Shown here: piece after piece, positions 8,775 to 17,590 of the stretch | Layout of the letters: each line of letters starts with the position of its first letter | Numbering within the stretch: position 1 is the stretch's first letter | Assembly (NCBI GenBank): GCA_963831155.1 | Contig: CAWHOY010000006.1 | Location: 124,001 to 188,000 of the forward strand | Length of the DNA: 64,000 bases | DNA from: CAVRXQ01 sp963831155 | Lineage (GTDB): Bacteria > Actinomycetota > Acidimicrobiia > Acidimicrobiales > Bog-793 | Direction: 5' to 3' | Notes under the pieces: model-generated | What the model saw: only the letters and a program-made list of their open reading frames with translations | The model's database searches: none | Told to the model about the DNA's origin: nothing | Program-made: the position numbers and the translations under genes

Positions 8775-9902
8775 TTGACCGCCTTGGAGATCCCGAAGAC
8801 CTTGCTTCCCGCCGACGGCCGCTTCGGCTCCGGCCCGTCGAAGGTGCGGCCCGAGGCCCTCGATGCCCTCGTCGCGGCCGCACCGCACTATCTCGGCACC
8901 TCGCACCGCCGGCCGACCGTGAAAAACGTCGTCGCCAACGTGCGCTCCGGCCTTCAGGCGATGTTCCAACCGCCCGAGGGATACGAGGTCGTGCTCGGCA
9001 ACGGCGGTTCCTCGGCGTTCTGGGACATCGCAATCTTCTGTCTGATCGAAAAGAGGAGCCAGCACCTGCGCTTCGGCGAGTTCTCCGAGCGCTTCTACGA
9101 CTACGTGTCGAAAGCACCCCACCTCGACGAACCCCAGGGGATCCGGTCGGAGCTCGGAACGCACCCCGAAGCCGTCGCCGAAGCGACGATCGACACGTAC
9201 GCGCTCACGCACAATGAGACCTCAACGGGAGTAGCAGCGCCCCTTCTGCGGCCGCGGCTTGCCGACGGATCGGCCGCCGGCGGGCTCGTCATCGTCGACG
9301 CGACCTCGGCGGCGGGAGGAATGCGCGTCGATCTCTCACAGTGTGACGCGTACTACTTCGCGCCGCAGAAGTGTTTCGGCTCGGACGGCGGACTGTACGT
9401 CGCGTTCGTCTCTCCCGCCGCCATCGAGCGGGCGGGCGGACTGAAGTCCGGCGGACGGTGGGCGCCTGCCTTCTTGGATCTCATGACCGCGGTCGAGAAC
9501 TCTCGGCTCGATCAGACGACGAACACGCCGGCGCTCGCGACGCTTTTCCTTCTGTCGGACCAGATCGATTGGATCAATGACCAGGGCGGTCTCGAGTGGG
9601 CTGCCCGGCGCTGCGATCAGTCATCGTCCATCCTGTACAACTGGGCGGAGAAGTCGTCATTCGCAACGCCGTTCGTCATCGCACCCGAAATACGCAGCCC
9701 GGTTGTCGCAACGATCGACTTCGACGACGAGATCGATGCGAACGTCGTCGCCTCGGTACTACGCGATCACGGCATCGTCGACACCGAGTCGTACCGAAAG
9801 CTCGGTCGCAATCAGCTGCGGATCAGCGTCTTCCCGGCGATCGAGCCCGCCGACGTCGAGGCGCTCACTGCGTGCATCGATTGGATCGTCGAGCGCCTCT
9901 GA
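8775..9902 (+). CDS. serC: phosphoserine aminotransferase (mycobacterial type)
   Basis: Second step of serine synthesis: 3-phosphohydroxypyruvate plus glutamate to phosphoserine. The 375 residues fit the actinobacterial SerC subgroup. Signatures: GRFGSGPSKVRPEAL at the start, GNGGSSAFWD (cofactor phosphate site), THNETSTGV, DATSAAGG, and the PLP lysine in FAPQKCFGSDGG. The best start is TTG at 8775, with GGAGA a few bases upstream; the ATG at 8764 runs straight into a stop. With serA nearby this supplies two of the three serine steps; serB is not in the window. Confidence 0.93.
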   Translation: MTALEIPKTLLPADGRFGSGPSKVRPEALDALVAAAPHYLGTSHRRPTVKNVVANVRSGLQAMFQPPEGYEVVLGNGGSSAFWDIAIFCLIEKRSQHLRFGEFSERFYDYVSKAPHLDEPQGIRSELGTHPEAVAEATIDTYALTHNETSTGVAAPLLRPRLADGSAAGGLVIVDATSAAGGMRVDLSQCDAYYFAPQKCFGSDGGLYVAFVSPAAIERAGGLKSGGRWAPAFLDLMTAVENSRLDQTTNTPALATLFLLSDQIDWINDQGGLEWAARRCDQSSSILYNWAEKSSFATPFVIAPEIRSPVVATIDFDDEIDANVVASVLRDHGIVDTESYRKLGRNQLRISVFPAIEPADVEALTACIDWIVERL

Positions 9903-9913
9903 GACCGAGAACG

Positions 9914-10939
9914 CTAGCCCCCCGACACCTCGTCGTACCTCGGGGAGCCGTCAGAAAGGAACGGCATCCGCGCCCGCAGTCCAGCGCCGACCTGTTCGAT
10001 CGGGTCACGTCGCGCATTCGCGCGCAACGACTCGAGTTCCCGGCGGCCACCTGCGACATCCGCGATCCAGCGTCGAGCGAACGCGCCGTTGCGCACATCT
10101 TCGAGCACGCCGTGCATCGCCTCGCGAACGGGATCGGCGATCACCCGTGGACCGTTCGTCAGCGCGCCGAACTCCGCCGTGTCGGAAATGGAAAAGTGCA
10201 TGCCCTCGATTCCCTGCTCATAGATGAGGTCGACGATCAGCTTCAGCTGGTGCACGCATTCGAGGTACGCGATCTCCGGTTGATACCCGGCTTCGACGAG
10301 CGTCGAGAAACCCGCGCGGGCCAACTCGACGAGCCCGCCGCAGAGCACCGCCTGTTCGCCGAACAGATCCGTCTCGGTCTCCTCGGCGAAGGTCGACTCG
10401 ATGACCAGGGCGCGGAAGGACCCGATCGCATCGGCGTAGGCGACGGCTAGGTCCCTCGCCCCTCCAGTGGCGTTGGCGGCGACGGCAACGAGCGCGGCGA
10501 GCCCCGCACCTTCGAGATACGCCCGCCGCATCAAGTGGCCCGGCCCAGCCGGCGCGACGAGGAAGACGTCGACACCCTGCGGCGGATTGATCGTGCCGAA
10601 CCGGATCGAAAAGCCGTGTGCAAAACCGAGCGCATCGCCCTCGCGCAGATGCGGCGTGATCTCGTTCGCGAACACCGCCGCGTGTTCGGTGTCCGGAACG
10701 AGCACCACGACGACGTCGGCCTCTTCGGCCGCCTCGGCGACCCCGAGCACCCGGAGCCCGGCGTTCTCGGCCTTCTCCCACGAAGACGAGCCGGGACGAA
10801 GTCCGACGCGCACGTCGATGCCCTCGTCGCTCAGGTTGAGCGCGTGGGCGTGACCTTGGCTGCCGTAGCCGATGATCGCGACCTTTCGATCGGCGATCGC
10901 GCTCCGGTCGACCTCATCGGTGGCGATGAAGCGCGCCAT
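9914..10939 (-). CDS. ketol-acid reductoisomerase-like protein lacking two active-site residues
   Basis: A full-length (341 aa) class I IlvC homologue with NADP Rossmann motif IGYGSQGHAHALNL, H108 in FAHGF, metal ligands D191 and E195 in ETDLFGEQAVLCGG, E227 in YLECVHQL, and S252. Two normally invariant residues are changed: the catalytic Lys of the APKGPGH motif is A131 (APAGPGH, codon GCT at 10549-10547), and the second Glu of the ECLHE motif is Q231 (CAG at 10249-10247). In E. coli numbering these are K155 and E393. It sits between serC and gatB, where ilvC lies near gatB in mycobacteria. Function is therefore uncertain: an inactive paralogue, a changed reaction, or an unusual active enzyme. 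A gap of 7 bases follows gatB. Confidence 0.85.
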   Translation of the reverse strand: MARFIATDEVDRSAIADRKVAIIGYGSQGHAHALNLSDEGIDVRVGLRPGSSSWEKAENAGLRVLGVAEAAEEADVVVVLVPDTEHAAVFANEITPHLREGDALGFAHGFSIRFGTINPPQGVDVFLVAPAGPGHLMRRAYLEGAGLAALVAVAANATGGARDLAVAYADAIGSFRALVIESTFAEETETDLFGEQAVLCGGLVELARAGFSTLVEAGYQPEIAYLECVHQLKLIVDLIYEQGIEGMHFSISDTAEFGALTNGPRVIADPVREAMHGVLEDVRNGAFARRWIADVAGGRRELESLRANARRDPIEQVGAGLRARMPFLSDGSPRYDEVSGG

Positions 10940-10946
10940 GTTCCAG

Positions 10947-12386
10947 TCAGCCGCGGCGGCGCGCGAACGACTCGGCGACGAGCTTGCCGTTGGCCCGGCC
11001 GCGAGTCCGGCGCATCACCTGGCCGGTCAGGAACGACTCGACTTTCTCATCGCCGGCCACGAAGCGAGCCCACTCATCGGGGTGCTCGGCGATCACCTCG
11101 TCGATCGCCGTGTCGAGCTCGGAGGTGTCGAGCGCCTCGAACCCGAGTCGCCTCGCGATCTCCTGTGGTTGGCCACCGTCCTCGAGCATCTCCGCGAGGA
11201 CCGTCTTCACCTGCGTCGAAGAGAGAGCCCCGGTGCTCTCCAGGCGGATTAAATCGGCGTACGCCGCCACGTCAAGTCGCCGCGCCGCGTCGGCGTCCGC
11301 CGCCGCTTCGTTCGCCGCCCGCGCGAGCGCGAGCCTGCGGTCCGCGCCGAGTTCGATCGCGTCGGCAACGAGATCGTCGAGCCCGAGCGCGACAACGGTC
11401 GCGAGCTGATCGACCGGAGCCGCTCCGTCGCCGGTGGCAACGAGAGCACCGAGTCGTTCTCTCCTCTCGGCGGGCAATGAGGCGAGCCCACCTCTTATCT
11501 TCTCGATGAGATCGCCGCTCGGTTCGAGCGGAACGAGATCGGGTTCCGCGAAGTAGCGGTAGTCGAAGGCTTCCTCCTTCGAACGCAATGACGAGGTTGT
11601 CCCGTCGTCCTCGTTGAAGTGACGGGTCTCCTGCGCGACCTTTCCGCCCTGTTCGATGATCCCGATCTGGCGCGCCAACTCGAATTCGATTGCGCGCCCG
11701 AGTGAGCGCAGCGAGTTCAAGTTCTTCACTTCACAGCGCGTTCCGAGGATTTCATCGCCGACTCGGCGGACCGAGACGTTCGCGTCGACGCGCAGCGAGC
11801 CCTCCTCCATCCGCCCGTCCGATGCACCGGTCGCGACGAGGATCGCCCTCAGCTCGGTGACGTACGCGCGTGCCTGATCGGCACTGCGGATGTCGGGGGC
11901 AGAAACGATCTCGACGAGCGGCACGCCCGCCCGGTTGTAATCCACGAGTGCGTACGTCGCGGTGTGGATCCGGCCCGTCCCGCCGACGTGCGTGGTCTTT
12001 CCGGTGTCCTCTTCGATGTGGGCGCGCACGATGCCGACGACGCTTCCGTCGGCAAGAAGGAGGCGACCTCCGACATTGATCGGCTCGTCGTACTGGCTGA
12101 TCTGGTAGTCCTTCGGCATGTCCGGGTAGAAGTAGTTCTTCCGATGGAAGATCGAGGGACGAATCTCCGACCCGAGTGCCGCACCCACGCGGATCGCCAG
12201 CTCGACCGCGTGCTCGTTCAATACCGGCAGCGAACCCGGAAGGCCGAGACAGTTCGGGCAGATGTTGGTGTTCGGCTCGGCGCCGAACACATTCGGGCAT
12301 CCGCAGAAAAGCTTCGTCCTCGTCGCGAGCTCTGCGTGGACCTCGAGTCCGATCACGACCTCCCACAAAGACGTCGGGTCGTTCAT
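10947..12386 (-). CDS. gatB: Asp-tRNA(Asn)/Glu-tRNA(Gln) amidotransferase subunit B
   Basis: The 479-residue GatB kinase-like subunit, which phosphorylates the misacylated Glu/Asp-tRNA before amidation. Signatures: VIGLEVHAEL at the start, zinc-site cysteines in CGC and NICPNCLGLPG, FHRKNYFYPDMPKDYQISQY, and the C-terminal YqeY-like tail domain. Its ATG overlaps the gatA stop by 4 bases (ATGA), so the C-A-B order gives coupled, balanced translation. Confidence 0.96.
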   Translation of the reverse strand: MNDPTSLWEVVIGLEVHAELATRTKLFCGCPNVFGAEPNTNICPNCLGLPGSLPVLNEHAVELAIRVGAALGSEIRPSIFHRKNYFYPDMPKDYQISQYDEPINVGGRLLLADGSVVGIVRAHIEEDTGKTTHVGGTGRIHTATYALVDYNRAGVPLVEIVSAPDIRSADQARAYVTELRAILVATGASDGRMEEGSLRVDANVSVRRVGDEILGTRCEVKNLNSLRSLGRAIEFELARQIGIIEQGGKVAQETRHFNEDDGTTSSLRSKEEAFDYRYFAEPDLVPLEPSGDLIEKIRGGLASLPAERRERLGALVATGDGAAPVDQLATVVALGLDDLVADAIELGADRRLALARAANEAAADADAARRLDVAAYADLIRLESTGALSSTQVKTVLAEMLEDGGQPQEIARRLGFEALDTSELDTAIDEVIAEHPDEWARFVAGDEKVESFLTGQVMRRTRGRANGKLVAESFARRRG

Positions 12387-13867
12387 CGCGACGCGGCGAG
12401 GTGCGGCTCGATCGGGCCGCGCGCCGAGGGGTCGGCGGCGCGTTCGAGCGCCGCAGCCGCCCGCAGCATCACCGCCTCACCAAGCGCGGGGGCGAGGACC
12501 TGGACCCCGACCGGCAGTCCGTCGGCGAGCGCGTACGGCACGCTGATCGCCGGGTGCCCGGCGAGGCTCGACGGGATCGTGAACAGGTCCGACAGGTACA
12601 TCGCGACCGGGTCATCCGTCTTCGCACCGAGTGCAAACGCGACCGACGGCGTCGTCGGCGCCAACAGCACGTCGAAGTGACGGTAGGCGTTGGCGAACGC
12701 GTTGGCGACGAGCGTCCGGACGCGTTGGGCCTGCGCGTAGTACGCGTCGTAGTAGCCCGCCGAGAGCACGTAGGTGCCGAGCATGATCCGGCGCTTGACC
12801 TCCGGGCCGAATCCCGCGGCGCGTGTCCGCGCGTTCATCTCCGCCGCATCGGGGGCGTCGACGCGCAATCCGTAACGGACCCCGTCGTAGCGGGCAAGGT
12901 TCGAGGACGCCTCGGCCGGCGCGATCAGGTAGTAAGCGGGTAAGCCGAGCATCAACTCGGGGATCGCCACTTCGTCGACGTGCGCTCCCGCCTTCGACAG
13001 CGCTTCCGCCGCCTCGCGCACCGCCGTCACGCACTCGGGCTGTGCGTCTACGAGGAAATCGCCGATCACCCCGACGCGCAGCCCTTCTGGCGCAACCGAG
13101 AGCGCCGACCGGAGTTCCTGGGGAGGCTGATCGAGCGAGGTCGAGTCGAATCGGTCGTGACCGCCGATCGCCTCGAGCATCGACGCCGCGTCCTCGACGG
13201 ATCGCGCCAGCGGTCCTATCTGGTCGAGTGAGCTCGCGAATGCAATCAGTCCGAAACGGGAGATGCCGCCGTAGGTCGGCTTCATTCCGACGACTCCGCA
13301 CAGCGCGGCGGGCTGGCGGATCGATCCGCCCGTGTCCGACCCGAGAGCGATCGCGGCGAGGCCCGACGCCACCGCCGCCGCGCTGCCGCCCGAGGAGCCG
13401 CCCGGCACGAGCCCGAGGTCCCAGGGATTGCGCGTCGGACCGAAACCGGAGTTCTCGGTCGACGACCCCATCGCGAACTCGTCGAGGTTCGTCTTACCGA
13501 CGAGCACTGCCCCGGCGGTACGAAGCCGAGACACCACTGTCGCGTCGTACGGCGGCTGCCATCCCTCCAAGATGTGCGAGCTCGCGGTCGTCGGGATTCC
13601 TCGGGTGCAGATGTTGTCCTTCAACGCGACGGGTACACCGGCGAGCGCGCCGGGCTCTCGTCCCTGTGAGATCCTGCGGTCGACTTCGTCTGCCTGGGCC
13701 AACGCGACCTCGGCCGTCACGAAGTTGAAGCAGTGCAGCTCCCCTTCGAACTTCGCGATCCGCGTGAGTGTCGATTCGGCGATCGCGCGGGCGGTGACGT
13801 TCCCGGCGCGGACTTCGTCCGCGATCGCGACGGCGGGCGAGAGGGCGAGCTCATCAGCGGTGCTCAC
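12383..13867 (-). CDS. gatA: Asp-tRNA(Asn)/Glu-tRNA(Gln) amidotransferase subunit A
   Basis: The amidase-signature subunit that releases ammonia from glutamine. The 494-residue length is normal. The Ser-cisSer-Lys triad is visible as Lys in KDNICTRG, the cis-Ser in PGGSSGGSAAAVASG and the nucleophile in GSDTGGSIRQPA. The GTG start at 13867 overlaps the gatC stop by 4 bases (GTGA). Confidence 0.96.
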   Translation of the reverse strand: MSTADELALSPAVAIADEVRAGNVTARAIAESTLTRIAKFEGELHCFNFVTAEVALAQADEVDRRISQGREPGALAGVPVALKDNICTRGIPTTASSHILEGWQPPYDATVVSRLRTAGAVLVGKTNLDEFAMGSSTENSGFGPTRNPWDLGLVPGGSSGGSAAAVASGLAAIALGSDTGGSIRQPAALCGVVGMKPTYGGISRFGLIAFASSLDQIGPLARSVEDAASMLEAIGGHDRFDSTSLDQPPQELRSALSVAPEGLRVGVIGDFLVDAQPECVTAVREAAEALSKAGAHVDEVAIPELMLGLPAYYLIAPAEASSNLARYDGVRYGLRVDAPDAAEMNARTRAAGFGPEVKRRIMLGTYVLSAGYYDAYYAQAQRVRTLVANAFANAYRHFDVLLAPTTPSVAFALGAKTDDPVAMYLSDLFTIPSSLAGHPAISVPYALADGLPVGVQVLAPALGEAVMLRAAAALERAADPSARGPIEPHLAASR

Positions 13868-14175
13868 GGCGCCTCGCCGAGGATCGGGGGCACCTTGAAA
13901 CGCCCCGACTCTGCTTCGGGAGCCTGGGCGAGGACCTCTTCGCGGTCGAGCGTCGGCTCGAACTCGTCGGGGCGGACGACGTTGACGAGGTCGAGGGGGT
14001 GCGCCGTCGGGCTCACATTCGAGGTGTCCAAGGAGCGCACCGCGTCCACGTGTTGGAGGATCGCGACGAGCTGCGCGGTGAAGCGCTCGATCTCCTCGTC
14101 TTGCAGTTCGAGTCGGGCGAGGTCGGCGACGTGGACGACATCTTCGCGGTTGAAAGTCGGATGCGAATCAGCCAT
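13864..14175 (-). CDS. gatC: Asp-tRNA(Asn)/Glu-tRNA(Gln) amidotransferase subunit C
   Basis: A 103-residue helical clamp that wraps GatA and GatB. It has the family pattern VVHVADLARLELQDEE near the start and a C-terminal LRPD-like segment (VVRPDEFEPTLDREEVLAQ). ATG at 14175 gives the normal N-terminus and overlaps the end of the upstream esterase gene by 8 bases. Genes esterase-gatC-gatA-gatB-ilvC-like all run leftward with overlaps or short gaps, probably as one transcript. Confidence 0.93.
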   Translation of the reverse strand: MADSHPTFNREDVVHVADLARLELQDEEIERFTAQLVAILQHVDAVRSLDTSNVSPTAHPLDLVNVVRPDEFEPTLDREEVLAQAPEAESGRFKVPPILGEAP

Positions 14176-14923
14176 TCGCCAACTTCTCTGCGAAGCCAAC
14201 CGCGCGGCGAGCGATCGCCTCGGCGTCGTAATCGAGCGTCGCGACGTGGTAGCTGCGATCGAGCATCACGCGCTCGAGCGGCCCGCCATAGTCGCGCTCC
14301 AACAGATCGGAGGATTCCGTCGGGACGACGTGGTCGGTCCTGCTCGAAAACAGCAGCGCAGGACAGGAGATCTCCGAAAGGCGCGAAGCGATGGCGTCGG
14401 TCGCCTTGAAGATCGACATCATCGGCGCGATCGGGGTCGCCTCGTAGCCGCCGCCCGACTGACCGGGCTTGGCGATGTCTGAGCCGATCGAGGGGATCGT
14501 CACTGTTCCGGCGTCGAGCGCGGCGCGGAAAAGCGCCGAAAAGCTCTCCGCCGGAGGAGCGACCGCCGGATTGATCAGCACGAGGCCGGCGATCCCTCGG
14601 TGGTGGAGCGCGAGGTCGAGCGCGAGCGTCCCACCCATCGACAAGCCACAGACGACGACGGCTGCCCCGTGCTGTGAGAGACGGCCGAATGCCGCGTCCG
14701 CCGACGCGAGCCATTCGGCGTACCGCCGATCGACCAGGTCATCGACGCTCGTGCCGTGGCCCGGCAGCAGCGGCAGTTCGACGGAGAACCCTGCATCGAC
14801 GAATGCCTCCGCCAAGGGCCGCATCGAACGCGGGGAGCCCGTGTAGCCGTGCAGGACGAGAACCCCCGACGCGCCGGCCTCGACGGCGAAGGGTTCGGAA
14901 AAGTCGGAGGGCAAAGCGGTCAC
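14168..14923 (-). CDS. alpha/beta-hydrolase, carboxylesterase family
   Basis: A 251-residue serine hydrolase resembling small monoacylglycerol lipase/Est30-type carboxylesterases. The oxyanion motif HGYTGSP, nucleophile in GLSMGGT (GxSxG), Asp in SSRTDHVVP and His in RSYHVATLD are all present. No signal peptide, so it is cytosolic. The chosen start is GTG at 14923: it has no ribosome site but lies 6 bases after TACGAT (14930-14935), which suggests a leaderless mRNA. It is the first gene of the gatCAB block. Substrate unknown. Confidence 0.8.
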   Translation of the reverse strand: MTALPSDFSEPFAVEAGASGVLVLHGYTGSPRSMRPLAEAFVDAGFSVELPLLPGHGTSVDDLVDRRYAEWLASADAAFGRLSQHGAAVVVCGLSMGGTLALDLALHHRGIAGLVLINPAVAPPAESFSALFRAALDAGTVTIPSIGSDIAKPGQSGGGYEATPIAPMMSIFKATDAIASRLSEISCPALLFSSRTDHVVPTESSDLLERDYGGPLERVMLDRSYHVATLDYDAEAIARRAVGFAEKLANG

Positions 14924-14929
14924 CGGTGA

Positions 14930-14935
14930 ATCGTA
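14930..14935 (-). promoter_or_regulatory. -10 box for leaderless esterase-gatCAB transcript
   Basis: TACGAT on the minus strand fits the actinobacterial -10 consensus TAnnnT and ends 6 bases before the GTG of the esterase gene, which has no Shine-Dalgarno. This predicts transcription starting at or next to the GTG. No convincing -35 was found. Confidence 0.4.
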
Positions 14936-15038
14936 TAGATCGAAGTCGACCGGACTTCCCGCTCGCTCGTTCCGATGGATGAGGACAGATACTCTCCGAC
15001 CCAAGCACCGACAGAGCACCGCGGGAGGATCGCGCGAG

Positions 15039-15446
15039 ATGGCGAAACACGACTTTCTGAGCCAGCAATGGGTCGACGCTGCCCGTGCGATCTATGCCAA
15101 CCACCGGTCCACGGCCGAGTCGCCGATCATGCCGTTGAGGATGAACCTCGTCGTCGAAAACGTTCCATTCGACGAGCAGCGATTCGATGCGCACCTCGAC
15201 ACCTCGTCCGGCGTCGCCGAGGTTGAAGTCGGCCACGTCGAGGACCCCGACCTCACCGTCACGCTGCCTTACGATCTCGCCAAGTCGGTCTTCATCGACG
15301 GCAACGCTCAAGCTGGCGCCGAGGGATTCATGATGGGCCTCGTGCGGGTCGACGGTGACGTGACAAGGTTGCTCGCCTTCCAGCAGCAGCCTCCGTCTGC
15401 CGAGCAAGCTGAAATCGCCGGCGAGATCCGCGCAATCACCGCCTGA
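15039..15446 (+). CDS. SCP2-like sterol-carrier-domain protein
   Basis: A 135-residue protein that looks like a stand-alone SCP2 domain, with a conserved-looking AGAEGFMMGLVRVDGDVTRLL segment matching the lipid-pocket hairpin region. Proteins of this type bind or carry hydrophobic ligands. ATG at 15039 follows GGGAGGAT by about 9 bases; the frame is open further upstream without similarity. Its promoter region overlaps that of the divergent esterase gene. It is convergent with ligA, 14 bases apart. The ligand is unknown. Confidence 0.65.
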   Translation: MAKHDFLSQQWVDAARAIYANHRSTAESPIMPLRMNLVVENVPFDEQRFDAHLDTSSGVAEVEVGHVEDPDLTVTLPYDLAKSVFIDGNAQAGAEGFMMGLVRVDGDVTRLLAFQQQPPSAEQAEIAGEIRAITA

Positions 15447-15460
15447 GGCGACGCGCGCCC

Positions 15461-17590
15461 CTAAATCCCGCCTGTCTCCAACAGGCGCTCGAACCCGGTC
15501 TCGTCGAGCACGGGGACGCCGAGTTCCTCGGCTTTCGAGGTCTTCGCCGCGCCCGGTTCGGTCCCGACGACGACGGCGAAGGTTCGTTTCGAGACCGATC
15601 CCGGCGACTTGCCACCGCGCTCGGTTATCGCCGCCTCCGCCTCTTCGCGCGTGAAGCCCGAAAGCGTCCCGGTAATGACGATCGACTTGCCGGCGAGCAC
15701 TCCGGTTACCGCCGATCGACCACCAGGTTGGTACGAATCGGACGCAAGGCTGACACCCAGTTGACGCAGCCTCTCGATCATCGCGAGGTTCGTGTCGATT
15801 TGGAAGAAGGCGTGCACGCTCTCGGCGATCACCTCGCCGACACCGTCGAGCGCGGCGAGGTCGGCGACGTTGGCTTTTGCGATCGCGTCGATGTCCGCGA
15901 ACGCGCCAGACAGCGCCTGGGCGACAGTGCCGCCGACGTGACGGATCGAGAGCCCGACGAGCACGCGTTGCAAACCGCGCGATTTCGAGGACTCGATGGC
16001 TTCGATGAGATTCTTCGCCGACAGCTCGGCGAAACCTTCGAGCTCGGTGAGTCGGCCCGCTTCGAGCGAATAAATGTCGGCGACGTCGCGCAACAGGTGC
16101 TCATCGACGAGTTGGATGACTCGCTTTTCACCGAGCCCCTCGATGTCCATCGCGCCACGCGAAGCGAAGTGTTTGATTCGCTCGACTCGCTGGGCTCCGC
16201 ACTCGGCGTTCACGCAGAAGGTGTCGGCCTCTCCTTCGAGCCGGACCAGTGGCTCGTTGCAGCTCGGACAACGCTTCGGGAATTTCCACGACCGGGAGGA
16301 CTTCGGACGCAGCGACAACACGGGACCGACGATCTCTGGGATCACGTCGCCTGCCTTGCGGACGATGACGGTGTCACGCGGTCGCACGTCCTTCAATCGA
16401 ACCTGGTCCTCGTTGTGCAGCGTCGCGTACGTGACGGTCGAACCCGATACGAATACCGGTGTCAACTTCGCGTACGGGGTCGCGCGTCCGGTGCGACCGA
16501 CCGACACCAAAATGTCTTCGAGGAGCGTCGTACGCTCCTCCGGGGGAAACTTGAACGCGATGACCCAGCGTGGCGCGTGGCTCGTCGAGCCGAGGGCGCG
16601 TTGCAGCTCGAGGCTGTTCACCTTGGCGACGGTGCCATCGATCTCGTAGTCGAGATCGTGGCGGTGATCTCTCCAGTGGGTCGCGAACTCGTAGACCTCG
16701 TCGAGGGTTTCGACGACCCGGTTGGCATCGTTCACCGGCAGTCCCGCGCGACTAAGGAGATCGAGCGCCGAGGATTGCGTGGCGAGCGCGGAGCCCTGTG
16801 GTCCGGCGGCCCCACCGTCGACTTCGCCGACCTGGTACGCCCAGAACGAAAGCGGACGCGACGCTGTGACCGAGACATCCTTTTGTCGGAGTGAACCCGC
16901 TGCGGAGTTGCGCGGGTTGGCGAAGGGTCTCAGACCCGCTGCTATCTGACGCCGATTGAGCTCCTCGAACGCGGACACCGGCATGTACACCTCGCCGCGC
17001 ACCTCGAGCACCCGGGGGACATCGCTTCCTTTCAGCGCGAGCAGATGCGGAATGACCTTGATCGTGCGCACGTTCGCCGTGACGTCCTCACCCGTGGTGC
17101 CGTCCCCGCGCGTCGCCGCCTGCACGAGCACGCCGCGCTCGTAGCGCAGCGAGATCGCGAGCCCATCGACTTTCGGCTCGCAGTCGACTTCCACGCCAGA
17201 GCTTGTGTTGACCCCAGCTGCCGAGAGCAGACGCTCCACTCGCTCGCCCCAGCGCTTCAGATCTTCGAGCGAGAAGACGTTGTCGATGCTCATCATCCGG
17301 ACGCCATGCCGCACCGGGGCGAACAGCGTCGAGGGGGCAGCCCCCACCTCGTTGAGTGGCGAACCCTCACGAAGTTCGGGGTTCTGTTCTTCGATATCGC
17401 GAAGCTCGACGACGAGGGCGTCGTACTCGGCGTCGGCGATCTCCGGCTCGTCCTGTTGGAAATACCGCTCGCGGTGGTAGCGGATCAGCCTCGCGAGCTC
17501 CGCGGCGCGGGCGACGGCATCCGCCGCCGATTCGGACTGACGGTGGGCGAGCTCCTCGACTTCGGGCCGTTCTTCGTCGTCGGGTCTCAC
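15461..17590 (-). CDS. ligA: NAD-dependent DNA ligase
   Basis: The 709-residue replicative DNA ligase. Ia domain near the start (YDALV), adenylation domain with the AMP-accepting lysine in CEPKVDGLA, OB fold, a four-Cys zinc finger (CPSC plus CVNAEC), helix-hairpin-helix domain and C-terminal BRCT domain (about 625-709, VLAGKSIVITGTLSGFTREEAE). The GTG start at 17590 overlaps the mnmA stop by 4 bases (GTGA), which decides the start; the frame upstream is non-homologous. Confidence 0.96.
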   Translation of the reverse strand: MRPDDEERPEVEELAHRQSESAADAVARAAELARLIRYHRERYFQQDEPEIADAEYDALVVELRDIEEQNPELREGSPLNEVGAAPSTLFAPVRHGVRMMSIDNVFSLEDLKRWGERVERLLSAAGVNTSSGVEVDCEPKVDGLAISLRYERGVLVQAATRGDGTTGEDVTANVRTIKVIPHLLALKGSDVPRVLEVRGEVYMPVSAFEELNRRQIAAGLRPFANPRNSAAGSLRQKDVSVTASRPLSFWAYQVGEVDGGAAGPQGSALATQSSALDLLSRAGLPVNDANRVVETLDEVYEFATHWRDHRHDLDYEIDGTVAKVNSLELQRALGSTSHAPRWVIAFKFPPEERTTLLEDILVSVGRTGRATPYAKLTPVFVSGSTVTYATLHNEDQVRLKDVRPRDTVIVRKAGDVIPEIVGPVLSLRPKSSRSWKFPKRCPSCNEPLVRLEGEADTFCVNAECGAQRVERIKHFASRGAMDIEGLGEKRVIQLVDEHLLRDVADIYSLEAGRLTELEGFAELSAKNLIEAIESSKSRGLQRVLVGLSIRHVGGTVAQALSGAFADIDAIAKANVADLAALDGVGEVIAESVHAFFQIDTNLAMIERLRQLGVSLASDSYQPGGRSAVTGVLAGKSIVITGTLSGFTREEAEAAITERGGKSPGSVSKRTFAVVVGTEPGAAKTSKAEELGVPVLDETGFERLLETGGI

